A DNA stretch of 64,000 nucleotides. Origin: Desulfopila aestuarii DSM 18488 (lineage in GTDB: Bacteria; Desulfobacterota; Desulfobulbia; Desulfobulbales; Desulfocapsaceae). Positions 44,891 to 54,702 of this stretch are shown in pieces. A program made the translations under genes and the position numbers. The stretch is from NCBI RefSeq assembly GCF_900143695.1, contig NZ_FRFE01000018.1:52957-116956 (forward strand), written 5' to 3'. The first letter of the stretch is position 1, and every line of letters begins with the position of its first letter. The notes beneath the pieces are model-generated. The model worked only from the letters and a program-made list of their open reading frames with translations, searched no databases and was not told the DNA's origin.

Positions 44891-46990
44891 ATGAGTAATA
44901 AAGAAATGAGTGAAAAAAATTCAAGGATAGAGGATAGGGTTGACGTCTTTTCTTTTCAGAAAGAATTTGAGGCTATCTTTCCAGGTGTTGGCCCTGAATA
45001 TGTATTTAAAAATATAATCAAATTTTATTACATCTTAGCTGTTTCTGAGCTAAAATTGTTTGACGAAATATTTAAAATCGATAATACGAGATTATTAGCA
45101 GATGGGAAAATATGGATATGTTCTGGTTATCAAGTTTATCCAAGCCCAGAAAATCTGCATTTTGGGAGCGGGCTTAAGCCGTCAAGCGACAATTTGGGAG
45201 AAGGCACCAAATGGGTGAATTCTGAACTTGGAATTGCTGGAAGATGTTTTGTATCATTGGTAAAGAATGTAAAGAAACTGGACACGAAGAATGCGATACT
45301 TTTAATAGCAAAAATAATAGGCATAGATTTTTCTCAAGGTAATGTTTCGCAGATATCTGAAGTTCCAGGGTATGGTTTTATGCCAGGTTCACATAAAAGT
45401 AATGTTGAGCAAGGTTGGCGTCTACTTTTTAAATTTATTTTGGATAGAAGTACTGAGTATGTCTATAGGGGTAATCGATCAAGATCATCAATTAATTTGT
45501 TGGTATATAGGGCAGACGGTTTCAGATGTGTTTTGTTTTCTACAGTTCAAAGAAATAGTCATACGGGAGAAATGTGTTATGCTCTTGTTGCACCTCCAGC
45601 CAAATATTTAATGTTTAAAAGAGAGTATTTGTTGAGTAGATATTGCGAGAGGGTATTTATATTTGATGAAGAGATTTTTTTGGAGAATATGAACTCAAAT
45701 TTAAAGCAAATGACTTGGGCTGGGAACCTAGATATTTGTAAGAACATAGATTGGGAAATACTGAAAGGCAAAGAAATATGTTATTACTTTAGGGGGTCAC
45801 GACAAGAATCACTATTAATTGGAAAATATCTATTCGATCGTTTTGCGAAAGTAGGGATTAAATTGAATTTGTACAAATATAGTGCTGGTGGACGTGCAAG
45901 TGGACGTTCCAGCTGGTTTGGTGGTTTTCTAGGACTTGAGGATGTGACAATTCTTGAATTGGATAAAATGGTAAGTAATTGCCTGGGATCAAATATTAAC
46001 TATATCAGTAAACTGAAAAGTAATAAAAATATACCTTTTGTTAGTGGGTTGAAAAGATATGACGAAAATCGCTATGTCCTAGATGATATAATTAGAGATG
46101 GCGAAATCATTATAATAGTGGGTAAAGGACGGATTGGGAAATCATTATTTTCCGCAGATGTTGCGATAAGTGTTGCATCAGGTCGGGGTGTAAAAACAAA
46201 AAGTGCACAGAATGATTCATCTAGCGTTTTGTTAATTGCAACAGACTTTCCAGAAGGTCGGTTGGTTGAAAGATTAAAAAAGATGGTACCTGATGATCAG
46301 GCGCGTTCGGTCGGTTGTAAATTAAGTTACTTGAATATGTATGATTTACAAAATGATTTTGATATTTCATCTTCTGAACATAGAGTTGGTGTGATTGAGC
46401 AAATTAGGAACTGTTCAGCATCGGTAATAATATTCGACTCACCGTTATCTTTGGTTAATATAAAAGAATGTAAAAACAGAAGTATCATTGATTGTCTTCA
46501 GATGTTTTTCGAAGAAATCGTTAAAGCTGCTCAAGGTAAAACGCTAATAATTATATGTGATGAAGAAAAAAATCGAATCACAAACGCAACCATTGGAATT
46601 GAAAATAATATAGATTGCACATTATTGTTGGAAAGACCTGATAATTATCCTTCAACTAAAACTGGATTAGAAGTAATTGTGAGGAACCCAAGATATTTGT
46701 CTGGCGATCAATGTGCTCCCTTTTTTGTAAGTTATCGCGAATATAAAAGTAAGATAATAAGATTAGCTCGACCAGCCGATTCTCAACTTTATTCACTTCC
46801 GATTACACAAAGACAAATTATTGAAAATGCCCGGAAGGCTGATTTTATTAATGTAAAAACTCTCAAGGACGCTGGACTGATTAATGAGTTGTCCAGTAGT
46901 TGTGTCACAGAAAATCTGAAAATACTATGTGAGAATGGATGGTTGATCAAGGAAGGGGACAGGAAAAGTACAAAATATTTCGCTACTTAA
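44891..46990 (+). CDS. RepA-like ATPase with degenerate Toprim-like region
   Basis: 699 residues, AT-rich codon use. The C-terminal part (about 390-640) is a RecA-like ATPase: Walker A IVGKGRIGKSLFSADVAISVA (about 413) and Walker B SASVIIFDSPLSLV. The last 60 residues look like a winged helix (LPITQRQIIENARKADFIN, then LCENGWLIKEGD). A middle segment MTWAGNLDICKNIDWEILKG followed by GKYLFDRFAKVGIKLN resembles the Toprim region of phage primase-like proteins, but the acidic metal residues are missing. I infer a replication helicase/initiator of the element. The N-terminal 250 residues are unrecognised. Confidence 0.6.
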   Translation: MSNKEMSEKNSRIEDRVDVFSFQKEFEAIFPGVGPEYVFKNIIKFYYILAVSELKLFDEIFKIDNTRLLADGKIWICSGYQVYPSPENLHFGSGLKPSSDNLGEGTKWVNSELGIAGRCFVSLVKNVKKLDTKNAILLIAKIIGIDFSQGNVSQISEVPGYGFMPGSHKSNVEQGWRLLFKFILDRSTEYVYRGNRSRSSINLLVYRADGFRCVLFSTVQRNSHTGEMCYALVAPPAKYLMFKREYLLSRYCERVFIFDEEIFLENMNSNLKQMTWAGNLDICKNIDWEILKGKEICYYFRGSRQESLLIGKYLFDRFAKVGIKLNLYKYSAGGRASGRSSWFGGFLGLEDVTILELDKMVSNCLGSNINYISKLKSNKNIPFVSGLKRYDENRYVLDDIIRDGEIIIIVGKGRIGKSLFSADVAISVASGRGVKTKSAQNDSSSVLLIATDFPEGRLVERLKKMVPDDQARSVGCKLSYLNMYDLQNDFDISSSEHRVGVIEQIRNCSASVIIFDSPLSLVNIKECKNRSIIDCLQMFFEEIVKAAQGKTLIIICDEEKNRITNATIGIENNIDCTLLLERPDNYPSTKTGLEVIVRNPRYLSGDQCAPFFVSYREYKSKIIRLARPADSQLYSLPITQRQIIENARKADFINVKTLKDAGLINELSSSCVTENLKILCENGWLIKEGDRKSTKYFAT

Positions 46991-48657
46991 TTAATAGACG
47001 AATTTTAATTCGTCAAAACATATCTTCTGAAGAGAAAGAAAAAGGATGCATCATTAAAATCTCTTCCGTGCAGGAACAGGTCGCCCGGGATATTCACCAG
47101 AATCGGTTTAAAGGTGTCGAAGTGATAATAATGTCTGCACATGTTGGAAGACTCCTCCTTGGCGTAGCTGGGGACATTTGGGTAAATCCCTTTCTAAAGG
47201 TCAATTCATGCGCGGTTGTTCAGCTATTAATCCGGCGGATATTGAAGTAACCATTGCCTCCAGATAATGAACGTAAGTCCGACCAGATACGGTTTATCAT
47301 TTGAATCTAAAAATCCGTCGATTTAATATTGATATATAGTAGTTGTCTTTAACGGCCATACCGTTGCCCCATAATCCTTAACTTTCCTCTTTTACAGTTG
47401 GCCAGCATATGTGTAGGAGTCGGTGGCCTGGCCAAAGCCTATAGCCGTGCTTTCTGCAATGCTCCTTCAAGCATTCAATTATGATCAGAGGCTCTTCATT
47501 CCGGTTCAGTAGCATCAGTACATGATAATTCAACTCACCCATTTCGCGACACTACACAACGCACTACAGTCGCAATGGATTCTTCTGAATGATAATTAAG
47601 ATCGAAGCAATAAACCTATTGTTAACCACTATAACATGTTATTAAGGGCTATATTCGTTTTGAATGATGATAAGTACATGAAAATAGTGACATAGATGTG
47701 TTGTAAAATGTTTTTAATAGGCATTTTGGTTAATTATTTACCATATAAAAGCCACAAAAGGTAGAAACAAAGTCCATTTAAAACATATTTTTACAAGGTA
47801 AACATAAATATATTATAAACAGCCAAAAAAAAGTTTTAAAATGGTTTAAAAGCCTTAATTAGTCATCTATGAAGGCTTTAAAACTAAGATAAGAATCTGC
47901 AGATGTGACGTTACCTTCTGTAATTGCATGTTATATTGCTTTATAGTTTTCAGTAACCCATGATTTCTAACTGATGTTAGCCAGCCAGTTTCCGAAATTG
48001 ATTGATTTGACTGCCAAAGGTCGTGGCTAGAATCAAGGCAAGAACATGTCCATATCTGGTGAGTGCCTAACCTGTATGTTCAGTTTTACATGGTTGGGGC
48101 ATTTGAAAAGCCTTGTGGTGCAAAGTTAGAGTATCACTGCTCACCTTCATGCAATGATCCTTTCGTATGAAGAATTTCATTTTATTCGAGGTCGAATCGT
48201 AGGGATACCCAGATCAATGGTGTCAACGTAAGCGACATCAATGATGTAATTTACCACATCTCCTACAGATCATATGTGAAGAGAAGCACTATAATGTTCG
48301 ATCAGGTGAAATTCATATTCTGGAGCCTCGTCGTGTTGCAATTATTGACTCATACTAGGTATTAGTTAGTATACTACGTATATAGAGATATATTTTTCTG
48401 ACGGTTAGACCTATTATTGTTAGATAATAATATATACTGATATATTGCACCAATCATAATATACACCATGATACACGCTATAGAATATAGTGATAAAATC
48501 ATAACAGTTAATATAGACTATAAATGGTCGTGTTTGGTGAGGCTTAGGTGTAGTGGATATGATGATGAGTATTCTCAGTTCAGATCGAAAATGTGAACGT
48601 TCTTCTTTTCTCATGGGTGGAGTTAAAGATAAGATTTATAAATTAAGGAGATGAACA
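46991..48657. other. AT-rich non-coding stretch of the island
   Basis: About 1.67 kb without a convincing gene; frames of up to 103 codons have implausible composition. It is AT-rich, especially 47580-47880 and 48350-48520. A short inverted TATTAT-N6-ATAATA occurs near 48412. It may be the replication origin and promoter region for the Gp2-like gene, or decayed genes. No iterons were recognised by eye. Confidence 0.4.
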
Positions 48658-49536
48658 ATGAGAAATGAAGTGCATGGTGAAAAGTATAGGAAGTATCCGT
48701 TAAGGCAGTGTGAGATTAAAGAAAAAAACATAGGATTTTATAGAGAGCCATTGTGTCGCATTAACGATTTATTCTGTTACTGCAGAGAGAATTACAGCAA
48801 AACGTTATATATTTGGTTCGAGTTGAAATTTCCTACAGACTCTCGGTTTGCTAAACGCAATGACAACGAAGTCCTTTGCCGATTCATAGAGGCCCTACGA
48901 AAGTATTACAAGGAAAAGTATCCGATGCAAGAGTTTCATCAGGATGGAAGAAGGAGGATTCCGCTGCCGTTATATCTTTGGGCTCGAGAGTTATCGATTA
49001 CTGGTCAATACCACTACCATGTCACTATCGTTCTCAACGGCCAAGTAATACAAAAACCTCATTTCGTTTTGGCTCACGTAAAAAAACTGTGGGCAGGTTG
49101 TATTAATCGGGCTGCTCTTCAAGAAGACGAAGGAAAAAGGAAGGATCTAGCTGAAAATGAAATATCAGTTGACTCAAACAGGAATTCTATCGATATTGAA
49201 ACAGAGTTTTTTTCTCCTGAAATAATTCCTGTTGAATATGGATACAATAAATATCGAAATTTAGAGAATTACAAGGAAAGTCCATTTGATTATGGAGCCT
49301 ATCGAATTGATCATTATCAGGAACGTAAAGATGTGCTTGCTAGATATGATGCGCTGTATGAGTTCTTTAGCTATTATGCGAAAATATACAGCAAATCATG
49401 TTGTGAAGAATTTTCTCAACCACGTCCTAAAGATCCGAGCAGGAAACCCAAGAACTTCAGTTGCTCCCAGATACCTCGCTATAGAGAAACGGTGCGGGAG
49501 ATAGACGAGAGGATGAGACTCAAAAGGCGAGAGTAA
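48658..49536 (+). CDS. Inovirus Gp2 / YagK-YfjJ-type protein (putative replication initiator)
   Basis: 292 residues, AAGGAG at the start. The middle part matches the YagK/YfjJ C-terminal family: LCRINDLFCYCRENYSKTLYIWFEL at the front, RFIEALRKYYKEKYP, then ARELSITGQYHYHVTIVLNG, which carries an HxH motif in HYHVTI as in HUH-type Rep proteins. KLWAGCINRAAL follows. Such proteins occur in inoviruses and small genomic islands and are thought to start rolling-circle replication. Whether a catalytic Tyr is in place is unproven (candidate Tyr-rich stretch at about 215-235). Confidence 0.7.
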   Translation: MRNEVHGEKYRKYPLRQCEIKEKNIGFYREPLCRINDLFCYCRENYSKTLYIWFELKFPTDSRFAKRNDNEVLCRFIEALRKYYKEKYPMQEFHQDGRRRIPLPLYLWARELSITGQYHYHVTIVLNGQVIQKPHFVLAHVKKLWAGCINRAALQEDEGKRKDLAENEISVDSNRNSIDIETEFFSPEIIPVEYGYNKYRNLENYKESPFDYGAYRIDHYQERKDVLARYDALYEFFSYYAKIYSKSCCEEFSQPRPKDPSRKPKNFSCSQIPRYRETVREIDERMRLKRRE

Positions 49537-50268
49537 TGCTTATTGTCCAATTCTCTGGTTAAGATCACCTTGCTCAAAATTACCAGAGTAGTATCGGAGG
49601 AAAACTAGCCTAATCCTATCTTTGAGGGCCGTTACCTATAGTCCATAACAACGACCATTTTTCAGGAAATTGTTCTGGTTATTTCATCCAAGTGTCGAAC
49701 GAGCATTGGGTTGCCGGGAGACATTTAAAGAGATTCCTTGCCCAGGGTCTTCTTCATGAGAATTGCCAGCCCATATCGCTAAGTGGTTTTGTCACAAAAT
49801 ACCTATTTTGAGACGATGACCTTTCGTCGATAATTTTTCACCAACCACCAGCTTGATCGAAAAGTAGCCGACAAACACCGCTTAAAATTAGCACGTTCAG
49901 ATGGCTATAAAGGTGAGCTGATGGGATGCCTTGCTATGGTGTTTTCGTGAGCAATTCGAGAGGGCGCTGGAGGCCTAGGTGCTGCTTAGCTCAGAGTTGC
50001 GGATCTCAATAATTAATTCCGACTATTCACGGACGACTTCAGTCGTTGAAGGAAATACTTATTCGCCACCCAGGCAATAGACCTGCTGCCCATTAATACA
50101 CTGTGGCAGTATTGGATTTAGGCGCACTTTTCAAGCCAGAGGTTTGGGGCTGTTCGCGGACATTGCCTTATGTAATTCAAAATACCTACCCGGAATCAGA
50201 TAGTTGCCGTCTGCTTTATAATCGATTGAGTTGAGTAAAGACGGTAAAATTCCAGCTTATAGGAGACG
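49537..50268. other. Non-coding or decayed stretch of the island
   Basis: About 730 bases without a gene. Short frames in several registers may be remains of coding sequence, but no family could be read. The last 20 bases hold the ribosome binding site AGGAG of the next gene. Confidence 0.4.
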
Positions 50269-50691
50269 ATGATGTTTACTAAGAAGATAGTCAAAACAGT
50301 AAAGCTGCAAGGACGTAATGCAGATGGGTGTGTAGCAAACAATCGCCAGTCCAAAGAAGTAGTAGAGTTCGTGACCCCAGATAGAAGATTTTCGTTCAGA
50401 TATATTCGAACAGAACCCAGTCGATACCGCCGGGATGGGTCTATCAAGTCATATTCAACTGCGCCTCGTATGCCACAACTTCTAGCGATAACCGGACCAG
50501 GTATGCTTGAGGTTCGTCTGAAAAGGAGCGCAAAGCACGACTTTTATGAAGGCTTTATCGGGAGACAGGAGGTTAATGTGGTATTAAATCGTATCTCCGG
50601 AGAATTGCGGTTTATAACCTATGTTCCGCTACCAACGCATGTTGTTGATAGTGTAATAGCGAAAGGGTATTACGGTAATAGATGCTCTTGA
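50269..50691 (+). CDS. Hypothetical basic protein
   Basis: 140 residues, many Arg and Lys (MMFTKKIVKTVKLQGRNADG start). AGGAG is placed just before the first ATG. Segments VVEFVTPDRRFSFRYIRTEPSRYR and RLKRSAKHDFYEGFIGRQE suggest a nucleic-acid-binding protein. No family was recognised. It lies at the right flank of the low-GC region and may be island cargo. Confidence 0.5.
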   Translation: MMFTKKIVKTVKLQGRNADGCVANNRQSKEVVEFVTPDRRFSFRYIRTEPSRYRRDGSIKSYSTAPRMPQLLAITGPGMLEVRLKRSAKHDFYEGFIGRQEVNVVLNRISGELRFITYVPLPTHVVDSVIAKGYYGNRCS

Positions 50692-50856
50692 TTGCGAGAA
50701 GGCTGCTACAGAATTCTAAAGTGCGATTGGGGTAAAAGTTGTCGAGGATGTACGTTTTAAAAAGCACCAATCATAGCAAAGGTATCATCGCCTAAAGAGC
50801 TGTATTTCTTTGGTCATTTTATAGCGGAAAGTGCGCCTGTTCATGCGGCAAAAGTA

Positions 50857-50895
50857 AAGCGAAGAGGCCTTGTGATGACCAAGGCCTCTTCGCTT
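50857..50895. terminator. Bidirectional hairpin between the island and DUF72 gene
   Basis: AAGCGAAGAGGCCTT and AAGGCCTCTTCGCTT pair over 15 perfect bases with a nine-base loop. It is placed between converging genes. No strong T-run is seen. It may mark the boundary to host DNA. Confidence 0.6.
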
Positions 50896-50974
50896 GAAGA
50901 AGTTGTACAGAGTGCAATAACTTGTCAGGGGGACGTTGAATCAGAAAGTGAATCAAGTCTACAGAGGATCCCGA

Positions 50975-51883
50975 TCAGTTGTTCAACGTATTGTGAAGGT
51001 CAACGTGTCGCTGTACAGATTGGATCATCGCTTCTTCGATCCGGGCGATGGTCCTTGGGGCCGAGCCTTCGAAATGGTTGTTCACCAAGAGATAGAGCTT
51101 CACGTTTCGAATCTTGAGATCTTCAATCATCTGAACCAGGTCTTTTATGTCCTGATCCTTTGGCGCCACGATTTGGCTCCAGTCGTCGCCCACCTGCTTC
51201 TCAATTTCCTCCCTGCTTGGACCATGAAGCCTAATCACTGACAGTTTGTCGATCCGTTCTCTATGTTCGCGATAGACATCGAAAATGGAGGGCATGTAGT
51301 AGCCTTGGAGGAATATGTGGTGGAGGTTTGTGGACCGCAGGAAATTGAGGTAGGCAGTAGTCAGGTAGTTGGGATTACGGGACTCGATGCAGTAAGTGAA
51401 ACACGTAGGTAATTTCTCGGCAAACGGACCAAATTTGTCGATGAACTCAGCAACGCCTGACATTTTCTGTTTGTTCAGGTACTCGAACTGGAACATCAAC
51501 GGTCCTAGAGCATGATGAAGTGGCTGAAGGGAATCGAAAAATCTCTGTATCAATTCTATCGACAGAAAATGTGGGTTTGGCACCAGCGGGTCGGACTTGT
51601 TTTTCTTGTAGTGGTGGGTAAGGGTAATGCTGTTTGGCACCTTTACGCAAAAGGTGAAATTCTCCGGTACTGAGGCCGCATATTCACTGACTACCTCGAG
51701 CTTTGGCAGCACGAGTTTATCGCTGGCAAATAGGCTCCAGAACCATTGGTCAACCTCGACCGTGTTGTAGTGGTGGCTGTATTCTTGCAGGTAGTTGGCC
51801 GGTTTCCTTTCTGAATAGACCAGGCCTTCCCATGATGGATACTTCCAGCTGCAAGTGCCGATATGAAGACTTTCTGCTTTCAT
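50975..51883 (-). CDS. DUF72 domain-containing protein (YecE-like)
   Basis: 302 residues from the ATG at 51883 (MKAESLHIGTCSWKYPSW); 51925 would add 14 residues. TIM-barrel DUF72 landmarks: IGTCSWKYPSWEGLVY, YNTVEVDQWFWSL, FTFCVKVPNSIT, PLMFQFEYL and the C-terminal LYLLVNNHFEGSAPRTI. The family function is unknown; the fold is shared with sugar-isomerase-like enzymes. It stands alone beyond the island. Confidence 0.9.
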   Translation of the reverse strand: MKAESLHIGTCSWKYPSWEGLVYSERKPANYLQEYSHHYNTVEVDQWFWSLFASDKLVLPKLEVVSEYAASVPENFTFCVKVPNSITLTHHYKKNKSDPLVPNPHFLSIELIQRFFDSLQPLHHALGPLMFQFEYLNKQKMSGVAEFIDKFGPFAEKLPTCFTYCIESRNPNYLTTAYLNFLRSTNLHHIFLQGYYMPSIFDVYREHRERIDKLSVIRLHGPSREEIEKQVGDDWSQIVAPKDQDIKDLVQMIEDLKIRNVKLYLLVNNHFEGSAPRTIARIEEAMIQSVQRHVDLHNTLNN

Positions 51884-52297
51884 GATTGAAAGGTAAGACG
51901 GCCAGCCCCCAGGCGGGGAACGCAATTATGATAAACGGTGATACAGTTAGTGGTGTCTAGCTGGAAATTATCTGGTCAATGCCCGACAGATATGTTCACA
52001 ATGTGCTTGGATGTGCTGTAGTTATCTCTCGCTGAAGTTCTATTGCACTCATAAGAGGTGCTCTTTGGTAATCTCTTCCTTACAGTTGCTCCATTTTGGC
52101 GCAATTATAGGTTGTTGTCCCGATCCCAACATATCAGGATAAGGTCAATTTGAAGAGCGATACAGTCAATTGATATTGCCAAATTAAATATTTCGTTATC
52201 CGCTCAAGGATAATTGCGCTCCCCCATTTTCCTTTTTAAGATAATCCAATTTAGAATCGACAGTGGCGTGCCGGATAGCATGGCACGCCTCATCAAT
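51884..52297. other. Intergenic region, no gene recognised
   Basis: 414 bases between the DUF72 gene and the ferredoxin. Contains the hairpin GGCGTGCC/GGCACGCC at 52265-52289, which lies directly after the ferredoxin stop on the minus strand and may end that operon. Nothing else was seen. Confidence 0.5.
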
Positions 52298-52552
<255 letters not shown>

Positions 52553-52873
52553 TCAGATAGGTGGAGCTATTGTAACCAGTATTCTCATTTTAGTTGTTGC
52601 CCTTACACCATGAGGCTCACGAATTTGGGAGATGAGAATATCTCCTTTATTTGCAGGAATCTCCGCTTCATTTTCTCCAAGAAAATATCCCTCTCCTTCA
52701 AGAACCTGAATGGAGAGTTCTCCGTCCAGGTCATGGCTGTGTACAGGGAAGGTTACACCTGCATCCAGATTAAAATTGATGATCTTGAAATTTTCCGAGT
52801 CCTCGACAAGAAAGAACCGCTTCATCGCTCCTTGAGTAAATTCATTTGTATCAGCTAGTTTCAAAGTTTTCAT
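52553..52873 (-). CDS. Small cupin-domain protein
   Basis: 106 residues from ATG 52873, with AGGAG upstream; the frame extending to 52984 overlaps the sigma-54 promoter and is rejected. The cupin fold is shown by FPVHSHDLDGELSIQVLEGEGYF and by PANKGDILISQIREPHGVRA; the metal-ligand His and Glu residues are in place. Such cupins in SRB and clostridia adjoin NorR or hybrid-cluster-protein genes. It is the first gene of a NorR-type regulated pair. Confidence 0.8.
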   Translation of the reverse strand: MKTLKLADTNEFTQGAMKRFFLVEDSENFKIINFNLDAGVTFPVHSHDLDGELSIQVLEGEGYFLGENEAEIPANKGDILISQIREPHGVRATTKMRILVTIAPPI

Positions 52874-52990
52874 AACTACTCCTAGTTTTTCCGTCCGAGA
52901 GATAATGTACCAATGCCCTCTGGCAAGGGATCGAAGCATCAAACTGGAATGTCTCTTTGCTAAAGAGACTCTTTCCTTCATCAACTACAT

Positions 52991-53006
52991 AGCAGTAACC
53001 GTGCCA
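52991..53006 (-). promoter_or_regulatory. Sigma-54 promoter of the cupin-ferredoxin pair
   Basis: The minus strand reads TGGCACGGTTACTGCT, which matches TGGCACG-N4-YTGCW with exact GG (-24) to GC (-12) spacing. The predicted start of transcription is near 52979, about 105 bases upstream of the cupin ATG. A sigma-54 promoter needs an enhancer-binding protein; NorR, which has the required AAA+ domain, is encoded divergently. Confidence 0.85.
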
Positions 53007-53044
53007 CTTATTTATATGCGCGACTTCGGTTACATACAAAGATC

Positions 53045-53106
53045 GTTGTTGATGAGACAACACGCATCTGTTGCGATATGAATAACAATGTTGTAATATT
53101 TACAAC
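53045..53106. promoter_or_regulatory. Two identical-arm NorR-type enhancer sites (one degenerate site between)
   Basis: Site 1 is GTTGT-TGATGAG-ACAAC at 53045-53061. Site 2 is GTTGT-AATATTT-ACAAC at 53090-53106. Both contain the GT-N7-AC core known for NorR. A weaker half-conserved GTTGC-N7-ATAAC lies at 53070-53086, so three sites may exist as in Escherichia coli. They are 39-100 bp upstream of the -24 element and end one base before the chosen norR ATG, fitting activation of the cupin operon and autoregulation. Confidence 0.75.
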
Positions 53107-53107
53107 T

Positions 53108-54658
53108 ATGAAGAAACTCGACACCCTGACGGCCATCGCCGGTGATCTTACGGCAATACTAAGCGCCGAAGACCGTTATCAGCGGCTACTGGACGCCCTG
53201 CACCGCGCCATTCCCTATGATGCTGCAACCCTCTTGCGTGTGCAGGAGGACACACTTATCCCCCTGGCGGCAAAAGGGCTAACGCCTGACGCCATGGGAC
53301 GCCATTACCTGCGCGGTGAACATCCGCGATTGGATATCATCTGCGGCTCCAGCGAACCAATCCTTTTCCCGGAGGAAAGCTCTCTGCCGGACCCCTTTGA
53401 CGGCATGCTCATCTCAGACCCTGAGGCGCTGCAGCACATCCACGCCTGCCTGGGCTGCCCACTTTATATCAATGGAAAGCTCGTCGGAGTACTCACGGCT
53501 GATTCACTTGATGCCCACGCTTTTGATCACCTGCCTAAACAATATATTCAGACTGTCGCCTCAATGGTCTGTGCTCAGATGCAGATGGCGGACCTCCTGA
53601 AAGCAGTGGAGGAAAAGGCGGAACGCCAGGGTCAAATCGCCTCGGATCTCATGCAGGATGTAGCAAACCAACGAGGCTGGGAAATATTGGGGAAAAGTCA
53701 CGTTATTCTTGAAATGAAGAAGGAAATTGAGCTCGTTGCTCAATCTGATTTCACCATTCTGATTCTTGGGGAGACCGGAGTTGGCAAAGAGCTGGTGGCA
53801 AGGGCTATCCATCGTCATTCCAACCGGCGGGACAAGGCAATGCTCTATCTCAATTGCGCAGCCTTGCCAGAATCATTAGCCGAGAGTGAATTGTTCGGTC
53901 ATGTTAAAGGTTCTTTTACCGGAGCCACCAGTGACAGGGCCGGAAAATTTGAACTCGCTGATGGCGGCACACTGTTTTTAGATGAAATCGGTGAATTATC
54001 TCTCGAAATTCAGGCGAAAATCCTACGGGCCATTCAAGAGGGAGAGATACAAAGGATTGGTTCTGACAAGATGATTCATGCCGATGTTCGGCTCCTGGCA
54101 GCGACTAACAGAGATCTCGAAGCAGAAGTCCAGGCTGGCAAATTCAGGGCTGACCTCTATCATCGCCTGAACGTTTATCCGATACACGTTCCGCCCTTGC
54201 GAGAGCGTAAGGAGGATATCGGCATTCTCGCCGGCTTTTTCGGTGAACGAACAAGGAAACGACTTGGCCTGAACGGAATCCGCATAACTGATGGCGCACT
54301 GCAGCTACTGGCACGTTACAGTTGGCCGGGTAATGTTCGTGAACTGGAAAACATTCTCTCCAGAGCAGTGCTGAAGGCCTCTCGGAAGACAGCCAGAGGA
54401 GAATTAGTACGAATATTACCAGAACATCTAGCGGGAGATCTCGGCTCTGCCCTGTATGTCAATCCTGCACCTACTATTGAACAGCCTGCCGATTCTGAAC
54501 CGCGCCGGTCGTTTCGTGAAGAGGTGCAAGCCTTTCAGATCAAGCTCATTCAATCAGCACTGGACAGAAGCAACGGCAACTGGGCTGCGGCAGCCCGAGA
54601 TCTCGACATGCATCGCAGCAATCTGCATCATCTGGCGACCCGCCTTGGCATACGATAG
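53108..54658 (+). CDS. norR: NorR-type nitric-oxide-sensing sigma-54 activator
   Basis: 516 residues from ATG 53108 (an ATG at 53078 is possible but would put the second enhancer site inside the gene). A GAF domain (about 1-180) keeps the residues that bind the mononuclear iron NO sensor in E. coli NorR: HPRL, LPDPFDGM, IHACLG and TADSLD. AAA+ sigma-54 interaction domain (about 190-430): Walker A GETGVGKELVARAIH, GSFTGATSDRAG loop (variant of GAFTGA), Walker B GGTLFLDEIGEL. A Fis-type helix-turn-helix follows at the C-terminus (NWAAAARDLDMHRSNLHHL). It activates transcription on NO binding. Confidence 0.93.
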   Translation: MKKLDTLTAIAGDLTAILSAEDRYQRLLDALHRAIPYDAATLLRVQEDTLIPLAAKGLTPDAMGRHYLRGEHPRLDIICGSSEPILFPEESSLPDPFDGMLISDPEALQHIHACLGCPLYINGKLVGVLTADSLDAHAFDHLPKQYIQTVASMVCAQMQMADLLKAVEEKAERQGQIASDLMQDVANQRGWEILGKSHVILEMKKEIELVAQSDFTILILGETGVGKELVARAIHRHSNRRDKAMLYLNCAALPESLAESELFGHVKGSFTGATSDRAGKFELADGGTLFLDEIGELSLEIQAKILRAIQEGEIQRIGSDKMIHADVRLLAATNRDLEAEVQAGKFRADLYHRLNVYPIHVPPLRERKEDIGILAGFFGERTRKRLGLNGIRITDGALQLLARYSWPGNVRELENILSRAVLKASRKTARGELVRILPEHLAGDLGSALYVNPAPTIEQPADSEPRRSFREEVQAFQIKLIQSALDRSNGNWAAAARDLDMHRSNLHHLATRLGIR

Positions 54659-54702
54659 CCGAAATCACTGGAACATTTCACTCGGTAAGGTCATTTATTT
54701 CT

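Larger units (their letters stand above)
42645..50895. mobile_element. Putative integrative element inserted at the ssrA 3' end (approximate limits)
   Basis: From the ssrA end onward the sequence switches to accessory content: P4-type integrase pointing away from ssrA, a small DNA-binding protein, a RepA-like ATPase, an inovirus Gp2-like protein and two long non-coding AT-rich stretches, ending near the bidirectional hairpin at 50857-50895. ssrA 3' ends are known integration sites of P4-type integrases. No repeat of the ssrA 3' end was found downstream, so the right boundary is a guess. The ssrA gene itself belongs to the host; the start is given as the site. Confidence 0.55.

Noticed and set aside
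46939..47250. 103-codon plus-strand frame at the end of the RepA-like gene
   Set aside because: Overlaps the RepA-like C-terminus in another frame and has no ribosome binding site.
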